From: an uncultured bacterium
Lineage (GTDB): Bacteria; Bacillota; Clostridia; Oscillospirales; Oscillospiraceae
DNA: 44,368 nt
NCBI GenBank assembly: GCA_945873205.1
Contig: CAMCCC010000018.1
Span: 1 to 44,368 of the forward strand
Reading direction: 5' to 3'
Below the pieces are notes generated by a model. That model saw nothing but the letters and a program-made list of their open reading frames with translations, was not told where the DNA came from and did no database searches. Shown here piece by piece: positions 9,484 through 18,421 of this stretch. The number at the start of each line of letters is the position of its first letter. The first letter of the stretch is position 1. The position numbers were made by a program, and so were the translations under genes.

Positions 9484-9501
9484 CACGAAGGAGAAGCCCC
9501 C

Positions 9502-10485
9502 ATGTCATTGAAAGGCAGAAGTTTTTTGACCCTGCTGGATTTCACCCCGGCGGAAATTGCAGAGCTGCTGGCCCTGGCCGCCAGGCTGAAGGCGGAGAAG
9601 AAGGCCGGTATCCCCCACCGGCTGTTTGAGGGCAAGAATATTGCCCTGATCTTTGAAAAGACCAGCACCCGCACCCGCTGCAGCTTTGAGGTGGCGGCGG
9701 CGGACCTGGGGATGCACCCGGTGTATCTGGACCCCAAGGCCTCCCAGATCGGCAAGAAAGAGAGCATTGAGGACACAGCCAAGGTGCTGGGCCGGATGTT
9801 CGACGGCATCGAGTACCGGGGCTTCGGTCAGGAGCGGGTGGAGCTGCTGGCAAAATACGCCGGCGTGCCGGTTTGGAACGGACTGACCAACGAGTACCAC
9901 CCCACCCAGATCCTGGCGGATTTTCTCACCATACAGGAGCATTTCGGCTCCCTCCAGGGCAAGAAGCTGGTATACATGGGGGACGCCCGCTACAACATGG
10001 GCAACTCTCTCATGATCGGCTGCGCCAAGATGGGCATGGACTTTGTGGCCTGCGCCCCGGAGAAGTATTTCCCGGACAAGGCTCTCATTGAAAAGTGCCG
10101 GGCCATCGCCAAGGGGAGCGGGGCCAGCCTGTCCTTTGAGACGGACCCCATGCAGGCAGTGCCCGGCGCTCATGTGATCTACACCGATGTGTGGGTCTCC
10201 ATGGGGGAGCCGGAGGAAGTCTGGGCAGAGCGGATCCACGACCTGCTGCCCTATCAAGTGAATCAGGCCCTGATGGATCAGGCCGGGCCCCAGTGCCGCT
10301 TCATGCACTGTCTGCCCGCCTTCCACGACCTGGAGACGGAGACAGGGCTGGCGGTCTATGAAAAGTTTGGTCTGGACGCCCTGGAGGTGACGGACCAGGT
10401 GTTCCGCGGCAGCGCCTCCATCGTCTTTGACGAGGCGGAAAACCGGATGCACACCATCAAGGCCGTCATGGCGGCCACCCTGTAA
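9502..10485 (+). CDS. argF: Ornithine carbamoyltransferase
   Basis: A 327-residue cytoplasmic transferase making citrulline from ornithine and carbamoyl phosphate. It has the carbamoyl-phosphate motif [11 protein letters not shown] (near residue 53), HPTQILADF (near residue 133) and the ornithine-site HCLPAFHD (near residue 272). The length is normal and AAGGAGA precedes the ATG. It closes the first arginine transcript before a strong terminator; carAB, which supplies its substrate, follows from its own promoter. Confidence 0.96.
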   Translation: MSLKGRSFLTLLDFTPAEIAELLALAARLKAEKKAGIPHRLFEGKNIALIFEKTSTRTRCSFEVAAADLGMHPVYLDPKASQIGKKESIEDTAKVLGRMFDGIEYRGFGQERVELLAKYAGVPVWNGLTNEYHPTQILADFLTIQEHFGSLQGKKLVYMGDARYNMGNSLMIGCAKMGMDFVACAPEKYFPDKALIEKCRAIAKGSGASLSFETDPMQAVPGAHVIYTDVWVSMGEPEEVWAERIHDLLPYQVNQALMDQAGPQCRFMHCLPAFHDLETETGLAVYEKFGLDALEVTDQVFRGSASIVFDEAENRMHTIKAVMAATL

Positions 10486-10494
10486 GCAAGAAGG

Positions 10495-10535
10495 ACGCCC
10501 GCCCGGCGGGATTTCCTGCCGGGCGGCGTTTTTTT
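10495..10535 (+). terminator. Terminator after argF
   Basis: A GC-rich stem (CGCCCGCCCGGCGGGA with CCTGCCGGGCGGCG) is followed by T7 at 10529-10535. Confidence 0.9.
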
Positions 10536-10606
10536 GTCAAGTTGTAGAAAAACTTTTTCTGGTATTTTTTGTTAATTATGCGTTTTTCCAAAAGATAAAA
10601 AAAGAC

Positions 10607-10635
10607 TTGCAAACCGCCGGAGCATCCACTATAAT
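10607..10635 (+). promoter_or_regulatory. carAB promoter
   Basis: TTGCAA (10607-10612), a 17-bp spacer and TATAAT (10630-10635). This gives a leader of about 140 nt before carA. Confidence 0.82.
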
Positions 10636-10660
10636 CCCCTGCAAAGAAGATTTTTAAGCT

Positions 10661-10756
10661 TCGGTACAGAGAGACCGGCAAAATCGCTTATATGGCTGGG
10701 GCGGTGCGAACCGTCTCCCTGTTTGTGTGCCTTGCCGGGAGCGGCAGGGCATTTTT
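10661..10756 (+). promoter_or_regulatory. Transcription attenuator in the carA leader, PyrR-like
   Basis: Three mutually exclusive elements can be drawn. Hairpin 10662-10677 is CGGT, loop ACAGAGAG, ACCG, resembling the purine-rich loop of PyrR-binding RNAs. An antiterminator pairs CCGGCAA (10675-10681) with TTGCCGG (10732-10738). An intrinsic terminator has stem TGCCTTGCC (10728-10736) with GGCAGGGCA (10743-10751), followed by T5. The first hairpin frees the terminator; the antiterminator disrupts it. PyrR as the effector is inference from the loop and from the gene controlled. Confidence 0.6.
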
Positions 10757-10780
10757 GCTGCCCTTTTAAGGAGGAAGCCT

Positions 10781-11851
10781 ATGGAAAAAGCCTATCTTGT
10801 ATTGAGCAACGGCATGGTCTTTGAGGGCCGGCCCATCGGCGCCCCGGGCGACAGCATCGGCGAGCTGGTGTTCACCACCGGGGTGGAGGGCTATCTGGAA
10901 ACCCTCACCGACCCCAGCTATGCCGGGCAGATCATCATGCAGACCTTTCCCCTCATCGGCAACTACGGGGTGATCGAGGCGGATTTTGAGGGACAATGCT
11001 TCGCCAAGGGCTATGTGGTGCGGGAGCTGTGCGACGCCCCCTCCAACTTCCGCAGCCAGTATGAACTGGACAGGTTCCTGAAAGACCGGGGCATTTGCGG
11101 CATCTGCGGGGTGGACACCCGGCAGATCACCCGCATCATCCGGGAAGAAGGCGTCATGAACGCCGGCATCTTCTCCGCCCCGCCCTCCGATCTGGGCGCC
11201 ATCGCCGCCTATTCCTGCGCCGGGGCGGTAGCCCAGGTGAGCCACCGGGAGCCGAAGGTCTTTCTCCCGGAGGGAGAGGAGAAGTTCCGGGTGGCCCTCA
11301 TCGATTACGGGGCCAAGCAGAACATCATCCGCAGTCTCTGTAAGCGGGGCTGCAGGGTGATCCGCTTGCCCTATGACGTATCCGCCCGGGACGTGATGAG
11401 TCTGGACGTGGACGGCATCATGCTCTCCAACGGCCCCGGCGACCCGGCGGAAAACAACTACGCCATCCAGCAGATCCGCATCCTCATGGGCCGTGTGCCC
11501 ATCTTCGGCATCTGCCTGGGCCACCAGCTGACGGCCCTGGCCATGGGCGGGGAGACCATGAAGCTGAAATACGGCCACCGGGGCGGCAACCAGCCGGTGA
11601 CACGCCTCAGCGACGGCCGCTGCTTCATCACCAGCCAGAACCACGGCTACGCCGTGGTGTCGGAGAGCATGAAGGGCAAGGCGGAGCTGAGCTTCATCAA
11701 TGCCAACGACGGCAGCTGCGAAGGCCTGGACTACCCGGACAAACGCTGCTTCACGGTGCAGTTTCACCCGGAGGCCGCCTGCGGCCCCCACGACACCGAA
11801 TTTTTGTTTGACCGCTTTATGGCCATGATGGGAGGAAAGAGCCATGCCTAA
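10781..11851 (+). CDS. carA: Carbamoyl-phosphate synthase small (glutaminase) subunit
   Basis: A 356-residue subunit that hydrolyses glutamine and passes ammonia to CarB. The N-terminal CPSase-small domain (GELVFTTGVEGYLETLTDPSY) is followed by a class I glutamine amidotransferase domain with SNGPGDPAEN, the nucleophile motif FGICLGHQ and FHPEA near the C-terminus. The ATG at 10781 lies directly behind AAGGAGGA; a longer upstream reading has no ribosome binding site. Its end overlaps carB by 8 bp, implying translational coupling. Confidence 0.96.
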   Translation: MEKAYLVLSNGMVFEGRPIGAPGDSIGELVFTTGVEGYLETLTDPSYAGQIIMQTFPLIGNYGVIEADFEGQCFAKGYVVRELCDAPSNFRSQYELDRFLKDRGICGICGVDTRQITRIIREEGVMNAGIFSAPPSDLGAIAAYSCAGAVAQVSHREPKVFLPEGEEKFRVALIDYGAKQNIIRSLCKRGCRVIRLPYDVSARDVMSLDVDGIMLSNGPGDPAENNYAIQQIRILMGRVPIFGICLGHQLTALAMGGETMKLKYGHRGGNQPVTRLSDGRCFITSQNHGYAVVSESMKGKAELSFINANDGSCEGLDYPDKRCFTVQFHPEAACGPHDTEFLFDRFMAMMGGKSHA

Positions 11852-14800
11852 GGATAAAAGCATACACAAGGTGCTGGTGATCGGCTCCGGCCCCATCGTC
11901 ATCGGTCAGGCGGCGGAGTTTGACTACGCCGGCGCCCAGGCCTGCCGGGTGCTGCGGCAGGAGGGGATTCAGACCGTGCTGGTCAACTCCAACCCCGCCA
12001 CCATCATGACCGACAAGCACCTGGCCGACCAGATCTATCTGGAGCCCCTCACCGCCAGGACCGTCCGCCGCATCATTGAGAAGGAACGGCCCGACGGCCT
12101 GCTGGCCGGGCTGGGTGGCCAGACCGGCCTGACCATCGCCATGCAGCTGACCCGGGACGGCACCCTGGAGCGCTACGGTGTGCGGCTCCTGGGCTCTGAC
12201 ATTGAGGCCATTGACCGGGCCGAGGACCGGGAGCTGTTCCGCAATACCCTGCAGGCCATGGGCCAGCCGGTCATCCCCTCCGATACGGCGGAAACGCTGG
12301 AAGATGCCCTTGCCATCGCGCAGCGCATCGGCTACCCGGTGATCGTCCGCCCCGCCTTTACCCTGGGGGGCACCGGCGGCGGCATCGCCCAGAACGAAGC
12401 TGCCCTGAAAGAGATCGCTCAGAGCGGCCTGGACCAGTCCCCCATTCATCAGATTCTGGTGGAGCGCTGCATCTCCGGCTGGAAGGAGATCGAGTTTGAG
12501 ACCCTGCGGGACAGCGCCGGCAACGTGATCGCCGTCTGCTCCATGGAGAACTTTGACCCGGTGGGCATCCACACCGGGGACTCCATCGTGGTGGCCCCGG
12601 CCCTGACTTTGTCGGACAAGGAGTACCAGATGCTCCGCTCCGCCGCCCTGGATATCATCTCGGAGCTTGGCATCGTGGGCGGCTGCAACTGCCAGTTCGC
12701 CCTGAACCCGGACTCCTTTGAGTACGCCGTCATCGAGGTGAACCCCCGGGTGTCCCGCTCCTCGGCCCTGGCCTCCAAGGCCACCGGCTACCCCATCGCC
12801 AAGATCAGCACCCGCATCGCCCTGGGCTACACCCTGCCGGAGATCAAAAACGAGATCACCGGCAAGACCTGCGCCTGCTTTGAGCCCACCCTGGACTACG
12901 TGGTGGTGAAGCTGCCCAAGTGGCCCTTTGATAAGTTTGCCGGCTCCAGCCGGGAGCTGGGCACCCAGATGAAGGCCACCGGCGAGGTGATGGCCATCGC
13001 CCCCAGCTTTGAGATGGCCCTGATGAAGGCCGTCCGCGGGGCGGAGATCGGGCTGGATACCCTGAACGCCCCGCCCCTCAGTACCGCTTCCGTGATGGAG
13101 CGGCTCCATGAGCAGAACGACCGGCGGCTGTTCACCATCTTTGAAGCGCTGAAAGCCGGCGTCAGCGTGGAGGAAATCCACGCCATCACCCGCATTGACC
13201 GCTGGTTCCTCCATAAAATTGCCGCCATGGCTCAGTTTGAATTGAGCATCACCGGCAAGGCCCTCAGCGAGGAAGAATACAAAAAGGCCAAGACTCTGGG
13301 CTACCCAGATGCCGCCCTTCAACGCATCACCGGCATGGCGGAGCTGCCCGGCCTGAACATGAGCTACAAAATGGTGGACACCTGCGCCGCCGAGTTTGAC
13401 GCCGAGACCCCCTACTTCTACTCCTCCTTCGATGAAACCTGCGAGTCCACCGCCTTCCCCCGCAGCGGGCGGCCGGTGGTGATGGTGCTGGGCTCCGGCC
13501 CCATCCGCATCGGTCAGGGCATCGAGTTTGACTACAGCAGCGTTCACTGCGTCTGGACCCTGCGGGAGCTGGGCTATGACGTGGTCATTGTCAACAACAA
13601 CCCGGAGACCGTCTCCACCGACTATGACACCGCCGACCGGCTGTACTTCGAGCCCCTGTGCCCCGAGGATGTGGGCAATATTCTCCGGGTGGAGCAGCCC
13701 ATCGGCGTGGTGGTGGCCTTCGGCGGCCAGACCGCAATCAAGCTTACCAAGTATCTGGACAGCCTGGGCGTCAACATTCTGGGCACCTCTGCCGACAGCA
13801 TCGACATGGCGGAGGACCGGGCCCGCTTTGACGCCATTCTGGAGCGCTTCTGCATCCGCCGGCCCAAGGGGCGGGGCGTCAACACCCTGGAGGAGGCCCT
13901 GGAAGCGGCGGAAGCCCTGGGCTACCCGGTGCTGCTGCGCCCCTCCTACGTGATCGGCGGCCAGAACATGACCATCTCCCGCTCCCGGAGCCAGACGGAG
14001 AAGTATATGCGCAGCATCCTCTCCGGCGGCATTGAGAACCCGGTACTGGTGGACAAATACATGCCCGGCACCGAACTGGAGGTGGATGTGATCTCCGACG
14101 GGGAGAATGTGCTGATCCCCGGCATCATGGAGCACATCGAGCGGGCCGGCGTCCACAGCGGGGACTCCATCGCCGTCTATCCCCCCTACAATCTCAGCGA
14201 CAAGTTCCTGCAGCGGATTTGCGAGTGCTCGGAAAAGCTGGCCCTGGCCATCGGCACCAGGGGGCTGGTGAACATCCAGTACCTGATTTTTGAGGACGAG
14301 CTGTATGTGATCGAGGTGAACCCCCGGGCTTCCCGCACCGTTCCCTACATCAGCAAGGTGACCAATGTGCCCATGGTGGACCTGGCCTCTCGCATCATGC
14401 TGGGGGAGAAGCTGCCGGACCTGGGCTACGGCACCGGATTGTACCGCACGCCTCCTTACTACGCCGTGAAGGTGCCGGTGTTCTCCTTCGAGAAGCTGGG
14501 AGACGCCAACTCCATCCTGGGGCCGGAGATGAAATCCACCGGCGAGGTGCTGGGGCTGGGCAAGACCCTGGCGGAAGCCATGTTCAAGGGCCTCACCGCC
14601 TCCGGCATGAAGCTGCCCGCCCCCCATGAGCTGCCCGGCAGCGGCGTCCTCATCAGCGTGGAGGACAGCGACTATCACGAGGTCAGCGCCCTGGCCCGGC
14701 AGATGAGCGAGCTGGGGCTGAAGCTCTATGCCACCGCCGGCACCGCCAAGGCCATCGCCGCCATGGGCGTGGCGGTCACTTCCCTGCCCAACGCCACCGA

Positions 14801-15875
14801 GAGCGACCAGATCCACTGCCTGATGGAAAGCGGCCAGCTGCGCTATATCGTGTACACCGGCGCCGTCAAGGACGCCACCATGGGCGACTACATTGCCCTG
14901 CACCGCCGGGCCATGCAGCTGGGCATCCCCTGCCTCACCTCCCTGGACACCGCCCAGGCCCTGGCGGACATCATTGCCAGCCGCTTCACCGAGGAGAACA
15001 CGGAGCTGGTGGACATCAACGCCATGCGGCTCTGGCGGCGGCGCATCCATTTCACCAAGATGCAGGGCTGCGGCGACGACTATATCTTCATCGAGAACTT
15101 TGACAACAGCATCAGCTGCCCGGAGTCCCTCTGCGTCAACCTCTGCCGCTCCCATTACGGCATCGGCGGCGACGGCATCGTCCTTATGGAGCACAGCAGC
15201 GTGGCGGATGTGAAGATGCGCAGCTTCAACAAGGACGGCAGCGAAAGTCCCATCGCCGGCAACAACATTCGCTGCGTGGCCAAGTACGTCTATGACAAGG
15301 GCTATGTCCGCAGCGAGAATATGAGCATTGAGACCGGCAGCGGCGTGAAACGGCTGAAGCTGTTTTTGCGGGATGGCCGGGTCAGCTCCGTAACGGTGGA
15401 TATGGGCAAGCCCAACTTCGACCCCAAAGCCCTGCCCGCTGTGGCGGAAAAGCCCATCATCCACTACCCCCTGCGGGTGGGCGGCAAAAAGTGCCCGGTG
15501 ACCTGCCTGTCTGTGGGCAACCCCCACTGCGTGGTGTTCTATGACGGCATCGACAGCCTGGATCTGAAGGCCATCGGCCCCCTGTTTGAGTTTGCCCCGG
15601 AGTTCCCGGAGCGGATCAACACGGAGTTTGTCCGGGTGGTGGACCGGCATACCCTCCGCATGCGGGTGTGGGAGCGTGGCAACGGCGAGACCCTGGCCTG
15701 CGGCACCGGCGCCTGCGCCGCGGTTGCCGCCGCCGTGGAGAACGGCTATTGCGATGCGGGCAGCGATGTGAAGGTCACCCTTCTGGGAGGCGACCTGATC
15801 GTCAACTACACCCCGGAGAAGGTCACCCTCACCGGCAATGCCAAGCTGGTCTTTGAGGGCAGCTTTGAATACTGA
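11844..15875 (+). CDS. carB: Fusion: carbamoyl-phosphate synthase large subunit plus diaminopimelate epimerase-like domain
   Basis: A 1343-residue protein. Residues 1 to about 1060 are a complete CarB: two ATP-grasp halves (each with a GSGPI.IGQ start), an oligomerisation region and a C-terminal MGS-like allosteric domain. Without a stop the frame continues from about residue 1068 into a full-length DapF-like domain: FTKMQGCGDDYIFI, NKDGS, GNPHCVV, RINTEF, WERGNGETLACGTGACA. In that domain the usual first catalytic cysteine (CGNxxRC) is alanine at residue 1138 (AGNNIRC). The second catalytic cysteine, residue 1286 in ACGTGA, is kept. GCGDDY also replaces the usual GxGNDY/F asparagine. The internal ATG at 15024 has no clear ribosome binding site, so a real fusion is preferred over two genes. 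Confidence 0.93.
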   Translation: MPKDKSIHKVLVIGSGPIVIGQAAEFDYAGAQACRVLRQEGIQTVLVNSNPATIMTDKHLADQIYLEPLTARTVRRIIEKERPDGLLAGLGGQTGLTIAMQLTRDGTLERYGVRLLGSDIEAIDRAEDRELFRNTLQAMGQPVIPSDTAETLEDALAIAQRIGYPVIVRPAFTLGGTGGGIAQNEAALKEIAQSGLDQSPIHQILVERCISGWKEIEFETLRDSAGNVIAVCSMENFDPVGIHTGDSIVVAPALTLSDKEYQMLRSAALDIISELGIVGGCNCQFALNPDSFEYAVIEVNPRVSRSSALASKATGYPIAKISTRIALGYTLPEIKNEITGKTCACFEPTLDYVVVKLPKWPFDKFAGSSRELGTQMKATGEVMAIAPSFEMALMKAVRGAEIGLDTLNAPPLSTASVMERLHEQNDRRLFTIFEALKAGVSVEEIHAITRIDRWFLHKIAAMAQFELSITGKALSEEEYKKAKTLGYPDAALQRITGMAELPGLNMSYKMVDTCAAEFDAETPYFYSSFDETCESTAFPRSGRPVVMVLGSGPIRIGQGIEFDYSSVHCVWTLRELGYDVVIVNNNPETVSTDYDTADRLYFEPLCPEDVGNILRVEQPIGVVVAFGGQTAIKLTKYLDSLGVNILGTSADSIDMAEDRARFDAILERFCIRRPKGRGVNTLEEALEAAEALGYPVLLRPSYVIGGQNMTISRSRSQTEKYMRSILSGGIENPVLVDKYMPGTELEVDVISDGENVLIPGIMEHIERAGVHSGDSIAVYPPYNLSDKFLQRICECSEKLALAIGTRGLVNIQYLIFEDELYVIEVNPRASRTVPYISKVTNVPMVDLASRIMLGEKLPDLGYGTGLYRTPPYYAVKVPVFSFEKLGDANSILGPEMKSTGEVLGLGKTLAEAMFKGLTASGMKLPAPHELPGSGVLISVEDSDYHEVSALARQMSELGLKLYATAGTAKAIAAMGVAVTSLPNATESDQIHCLMESGQLRYIVYTGAVKDATMGDYIALHRRAMQLGIPCLTSLDTAQALADIIASRFTEENTELVDINAMRLWRRRIHFTKMQGCGDDYIFIENFDNSISCPESLCVNLCRSHYGIGGDGIVLMEHSSVADVKMRSFNKDGSESPIAGNNIRCVAKYVYDKGYVRSENMSIETGSGVKRLKLFLRDGRVSSVTVDMGKPNFDPKALPAVAEKPIIHYPLRVGGKKCPVTCLSVGNPHCVVFYDGIDSLDLKAIGPLFEFAPEFPERINTEFVRVVDRHTLRMRVWERGNGETLACGTGACAAVAAAVENGYCDAGSDVKVTLLGGDLIVNYTPEKVTLTGNAKLVFEGSFEY

Positions 15876-15890
15876 GAAAATTTTCATAAT

Positions 15891-15934
15891 AAGAAACAGG
15901 AGCCGCGGCGTGATCGCCGCGGCTCCTGTTTCTT
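15891..15934. terminator. Bidirectional terminator between carB and tupC
   Basis: Perfect 20-bp arms (15891-15910 with 15915-15934, loop TGAT), with AAGAAACAGGAG ends, separate the convergent carB and tungstate-transporter transcripts. Confidence 0.88.
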
Positions 15935-15939
15935 GCTTT

Positions 15940-16593
15940 CTATGCGTAAAAGTCCAAAAATCTCCTGGTTTCCTCCTGCTCCGGGGCATAGAGCAGCTTC
16001 TCCTTTTCCCCCTGCTCCAGCAGCTGCCCGGCACAGAAAAACAGGGCCTCATCCGCCACCCGGCGGGCCTGCTGCAAACTGTGGGTCACCAGCACCAGGG
16101 CGCAGCCGCTCTCCCGGCAGTAGTCCAGGATCAGTCCCTCGGCCAGGGTGCTGCTCTCCATATCCATGGCGGCGGTGGGTTCATCCAGGATCACCAGGTC
16201 AAAGCGGCCCATCATCAGCCGGGCCAAGGCCATCCGGGCCGTCTCCCCGCCGGAGAGACGGTCTGCCCGTTCCCCGGCCAGGTGGGCAATCTGTAAGCGC
16301 TCCATCAGCTGCTCCGCCCGGGCCCTGTCACGGCCGCCCAGCAGAACATTGGCCCGGACGCTCATGCGGAAGGCGTAGTTCTTCTGGGGCATATAGCCCA
16401 CGGTCAGCCCCGGTTCCAGCTTATTTCCCGCCCGGTCTGCCGGAATGACGCCGGCCAGCACCCGGGCAAAGGTGGACTTGCCGCTGCCGTTAGCGCCAAT
16501 CACGCCGTAGATTTTCCCCTGCTCCAATTCAACACCGGGAAAATCCAGTACTTTTCTGTCCCCATAGGTTTTGGTAAAGGCCTGAATTTTCAT
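15940..16593 (-). CDS. tupC: Tungstate ABC transporter ATP-binding protein
   Basis: A 217-residue ABC ATPase: Walker A GANGSGKST near residue 34, signature LSGGE, Walker B VILDEPTAAMD and an H-loop in VLVTHS. The start at 16593 has AAAGGAGG; the reading frame is open further upstream, but only inside tupB. It overlaps the tupB stop by 4 bp (ATGA), so the two are co-translated. Tungstate specificity comes from the partner genes. Confidence 0.9.
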   Translation of the reverse strand: MKIQAFTKTYGDRKVLDFPGVELEQGKIYGVIGANGSGKSTFARVLAGVIPADRAGNKLEPGLTVGYMPQKNYAFRMSVRANVLLGGRDRARAEQLMERLQIAHLAGERADRLSGGETARMALARLMMGRFDLVILDEPTAAMDMESSTLAEGLILDYCRESGCALVLVTHSLQQARRVADEALFFCAGQLLEQGEKEKLLYAPEQEETRRFLDFYA

Positions 16594-17276
16594 CGGCTCA
16601 GCCTCCTTTGCAGCAGGGAGATCGCCACATTCACCAGCAGCGACACCGACAGCAGAATCAGCCCCAGGGCGATGCCCAGGGAGAAGTTGCCCCGGTTGGT
16701 GTACTGCATGATGGCGGTGGTCATCACATTGGTCTTCCAGGCGATGGCGCCTCCCACCATGGACACCGCCCCCACCTCCGCGATGCTGCGGGCAAAGGCC
16801 AGCAGATAGGCGGAGAAAATCTGGTACACGCACTCGTTGGTCAGCAACAGCAGGGTTCGCACATGCCCCAGGCCCAGGCCCCTGGCCGTCTCCCGGACGG
16901 CAGGAGCCAGACCGGAGACGTAGCTCTCCATATTGCCGATGACAATGGGGGTGATCAGCACCACCTGGGCCATCACCATGATCTCCACCGTGAACAGCAG
17001 CTTATACTGCCGGAAAGGCCCCACGCCGGAAAACAGCATATAAAACAGCAATCCGCAGACCACCGGCGGCAGCCCCATCAAGGTGCGGTTCAGCACCAGA
17101 AGCGCCCCCCGGCCACGGAAGCGGCAGGAGCCCAGCCAGATGCCTATGGGCACGCCGATCAGCAGGGCGATCAGGGAGCTGGCCAGGCTCATCCGTGCCG
17201 TGACGGACAGGATGTTGCACAGCTCCGCATCGGCAGAGAGGATCAGTTGTATGGCTTTGTTGACGGCGCTGTGCAT
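16590..17276 (-). CDS. tupB: Tungstate ABC transporter permease
   Basis: A 228-residue membrane protein with about five transmembrane segments. The ModB/TupB-type permease loop reads ETARGLGLGHVRTLLLLTNE, and a conserved RSIAEVGAVSMVGG stretch follows. Length and the SIAEVGAV region match TupB proteins. An AAAGGGG site precedes the ATG. It lies between tupA and tupC in one minus-strand operon. Confidence 0.88.
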   Translation of the reverse strand: MHSAVNKAIQLILSADAELCNILSVTARMSLASSLIALLIGVPIGIWLGSCRFRGRGALLVLNRTLMGLPPVVCGLLFYMLFSGVGPFRQYKLLFTVEIMVMAQVVLITPIVIGNMESYVSGLAPAVRETARGLGLGHVRTLLLLTNECVYQIFSAYLLAFARSIAEVGAVSMVGGAIAWKTNVMTTAIMQYTNRGNFSLGIALGLILLSVSLLVNVAISLLQRRLSR

Positions 17277-17299
17277 GGCTTAGCCCCTTTCATAGAATT

Positions 17300-17326
17300 C
17301 CCCATGGGAGGAACACTCCCATGGGG
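17300..17326. promoter_or_regulatory. tupA-tupB intergenic hairpin
   Basis: Perfect 11-bp arms (CCCCATGGGAG with CTCCCATGGGG, 5-nt loop) and no U-tract. It probably protects the upstream tupA message or lowers read-through into tupBC, giving more binding protein than transporter. Confidence 0.6.
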
Positions 17327-17354
17327 ATGATTGTAGTGGATTCTGGCGGTAAAA

Positions 17355-18392
17355 TCAAGCGATCTGGCCGTTATTGGCGACGAAGGTCAGGAAGGTGGCC
17401 TTGTCGGTGAGGATGTAGCCGCCCATCTGCTCGGCCATCACCAGGCAGGCGCCCATGCCGGCATTGGCGGAAGTGTACCACTCGGTGTAATCGGCAAAGG
17501 ACTCGGCCTCAGCGGTGATGCCCAGATCCTCAGGCCAGAGGGACAGCTCCTTGGTGTGGGTGCCGGAACCGTCGCCACGGGAGATAAAGACGAACTTGCC
17601 CTCGGCAATGGCGGCGAAAGCGTCCTTCACGGTGGCGCAGGCGGCAGCACCGGCAGGGTCGGCAGAGGGACCGCAGAGCACGAAGTAGTTGTAGATGAAG
17701 GAGACACGCTCGGCCTCAAAGCCGTCCACGACACGGGCGAAGCCCTCTTCCACAAAGCTGGTTTCCTGGGACTTGGAGTGGACCAGGATCAGGTCGGCAT
17801 TGCCGTACTTGGCAGCGGCGATGGCCTTGCCGGTACCGGCGGACTGCACCTCCACCTCATAGCCGTACTCGCTCTGGAACACGGGCAGCAGGTAGTCCAG
17901 CAGGCCGGAGTCCTTCACGGAAGTGGTAGTGGACAGGCGGATGGTCTTGGTCTCCTCGGTGGCGGCGGCGATCTCACCGTCGTAGACAGGGGCGTCATCC
18001 TTCACGTAGAACAGGTGCTCGCCATAGTCCTCCATGCCGAAATCGGCGGCCATGTCCAGTGCGGTCTGGCTCAGCAGCCAGTGGATCAGGGCGTCGGCGC
18101 CGGCGGTGTTCACGGCAACATCAGAAACGGCATTGCCGTCGGCATCGGTGAAGGGTGCGTCGGGGTTCACAGCGATAACAGTGTAGGTGTTGAGCATGCT
18201 GTCGTCGGCCTCATAGAGGATCTTGGTGTCAACGGCAGCGGCAGGCTCCTCTGCGGGGGCTTCCGTCTCCACAGTAGCGGGAGCCTCGGTGGCAGCGGGG
18301 GCCTGGGTGGCGGCAGGCGCGTTGGAAGCGCCGCAGGCGCAGAGGCCCAGGACCATCACCAGGGCCAGCAGGAACGAAAGTGTTTTTTTCAT
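17355..18392 (-). CDS. tupA: Tungstate-binding lipoprotein, apparently circularly permuted TupA
   Basis: A 345-residue lipoprotein with lipobox LCAC (cysteine 20) and an Ala/Pro/Glu-rich linker to about residue 55. TupA proteins normally start the mature domain with TTTSxxxSGLL and end with a segment like LVEGDxxLLNxYxVxxVNP ... GxPLFxPD. Here the order is reversed. Residues 57-130 carry the usual C-terminal part (ILYEADDSMLNTYTVIAVNP ... YGEHLFYV). A 18-residue linker follows, and residues 149-345 carry the usual N-terminal part (IRLSTTTSVKDSGLL, SRGDGSGTHTKELSLW, YILTDKATFLTF), where the protein ends. All expected blocks are present once. The start at 18392 has TGGAGGA. Family assignment is firm; permutation is read from block order. 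Confidence 0.87.
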   Translation of the reverse strand: MKKTLSFLLALVMVLGLCACGASNAPAATQAPAATEAPATVETEAPAEEPAAAVDTKILYEADDSMLNTYTVIAVNPDAPFTDADGNAVSDVAVNTAGADALIHWLLSQTALDMAADFGMEDYGEHLFYVKDDAPVYDGEIAAATEETKTIRLSTTTSVKDSGLLDYLLPVFQSEYGYEVEVQSAGTGKAIAAAKYGNADLILVHSKSQETSFVEEGFARVVDGFEAERVSFIYNYFVLCGPSADPAGAAACATVKDAFAAIAEGKFVFISRGDGSGTHTKELSLWPEDLGITAEAESFADYTEWYTSANAGMGACLVMAEQMGGYILTDKATFLTFVANNGQIA

Positions 18393-18421
18393 GTTCTTCC
18401 TCCATAATGATAAAAAAATGA

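Noticed and set aside
10661..10756. T-box riboswitch before carA, because of the GGGGCGGTGCGAACC stretch.
   Set aside because: The leader before it is too short for a T-box stem I, and the conserved T-box sequence is not matched.
15024..15875. A separate dapF gene starting at the internal ATG 15024.
   Set aside because: No ribosome binding site at a proper distance and no stop between CarB and the epimerase part; fusion is the simpler reading.
11817..16052. A 1411-codon open frame on the minus strand opposite carB.
   Set aside because: It is the antisense shadow of GC-rich carB; composition is Gly/Ala/His-rich with no family motifs, and carB is certain.
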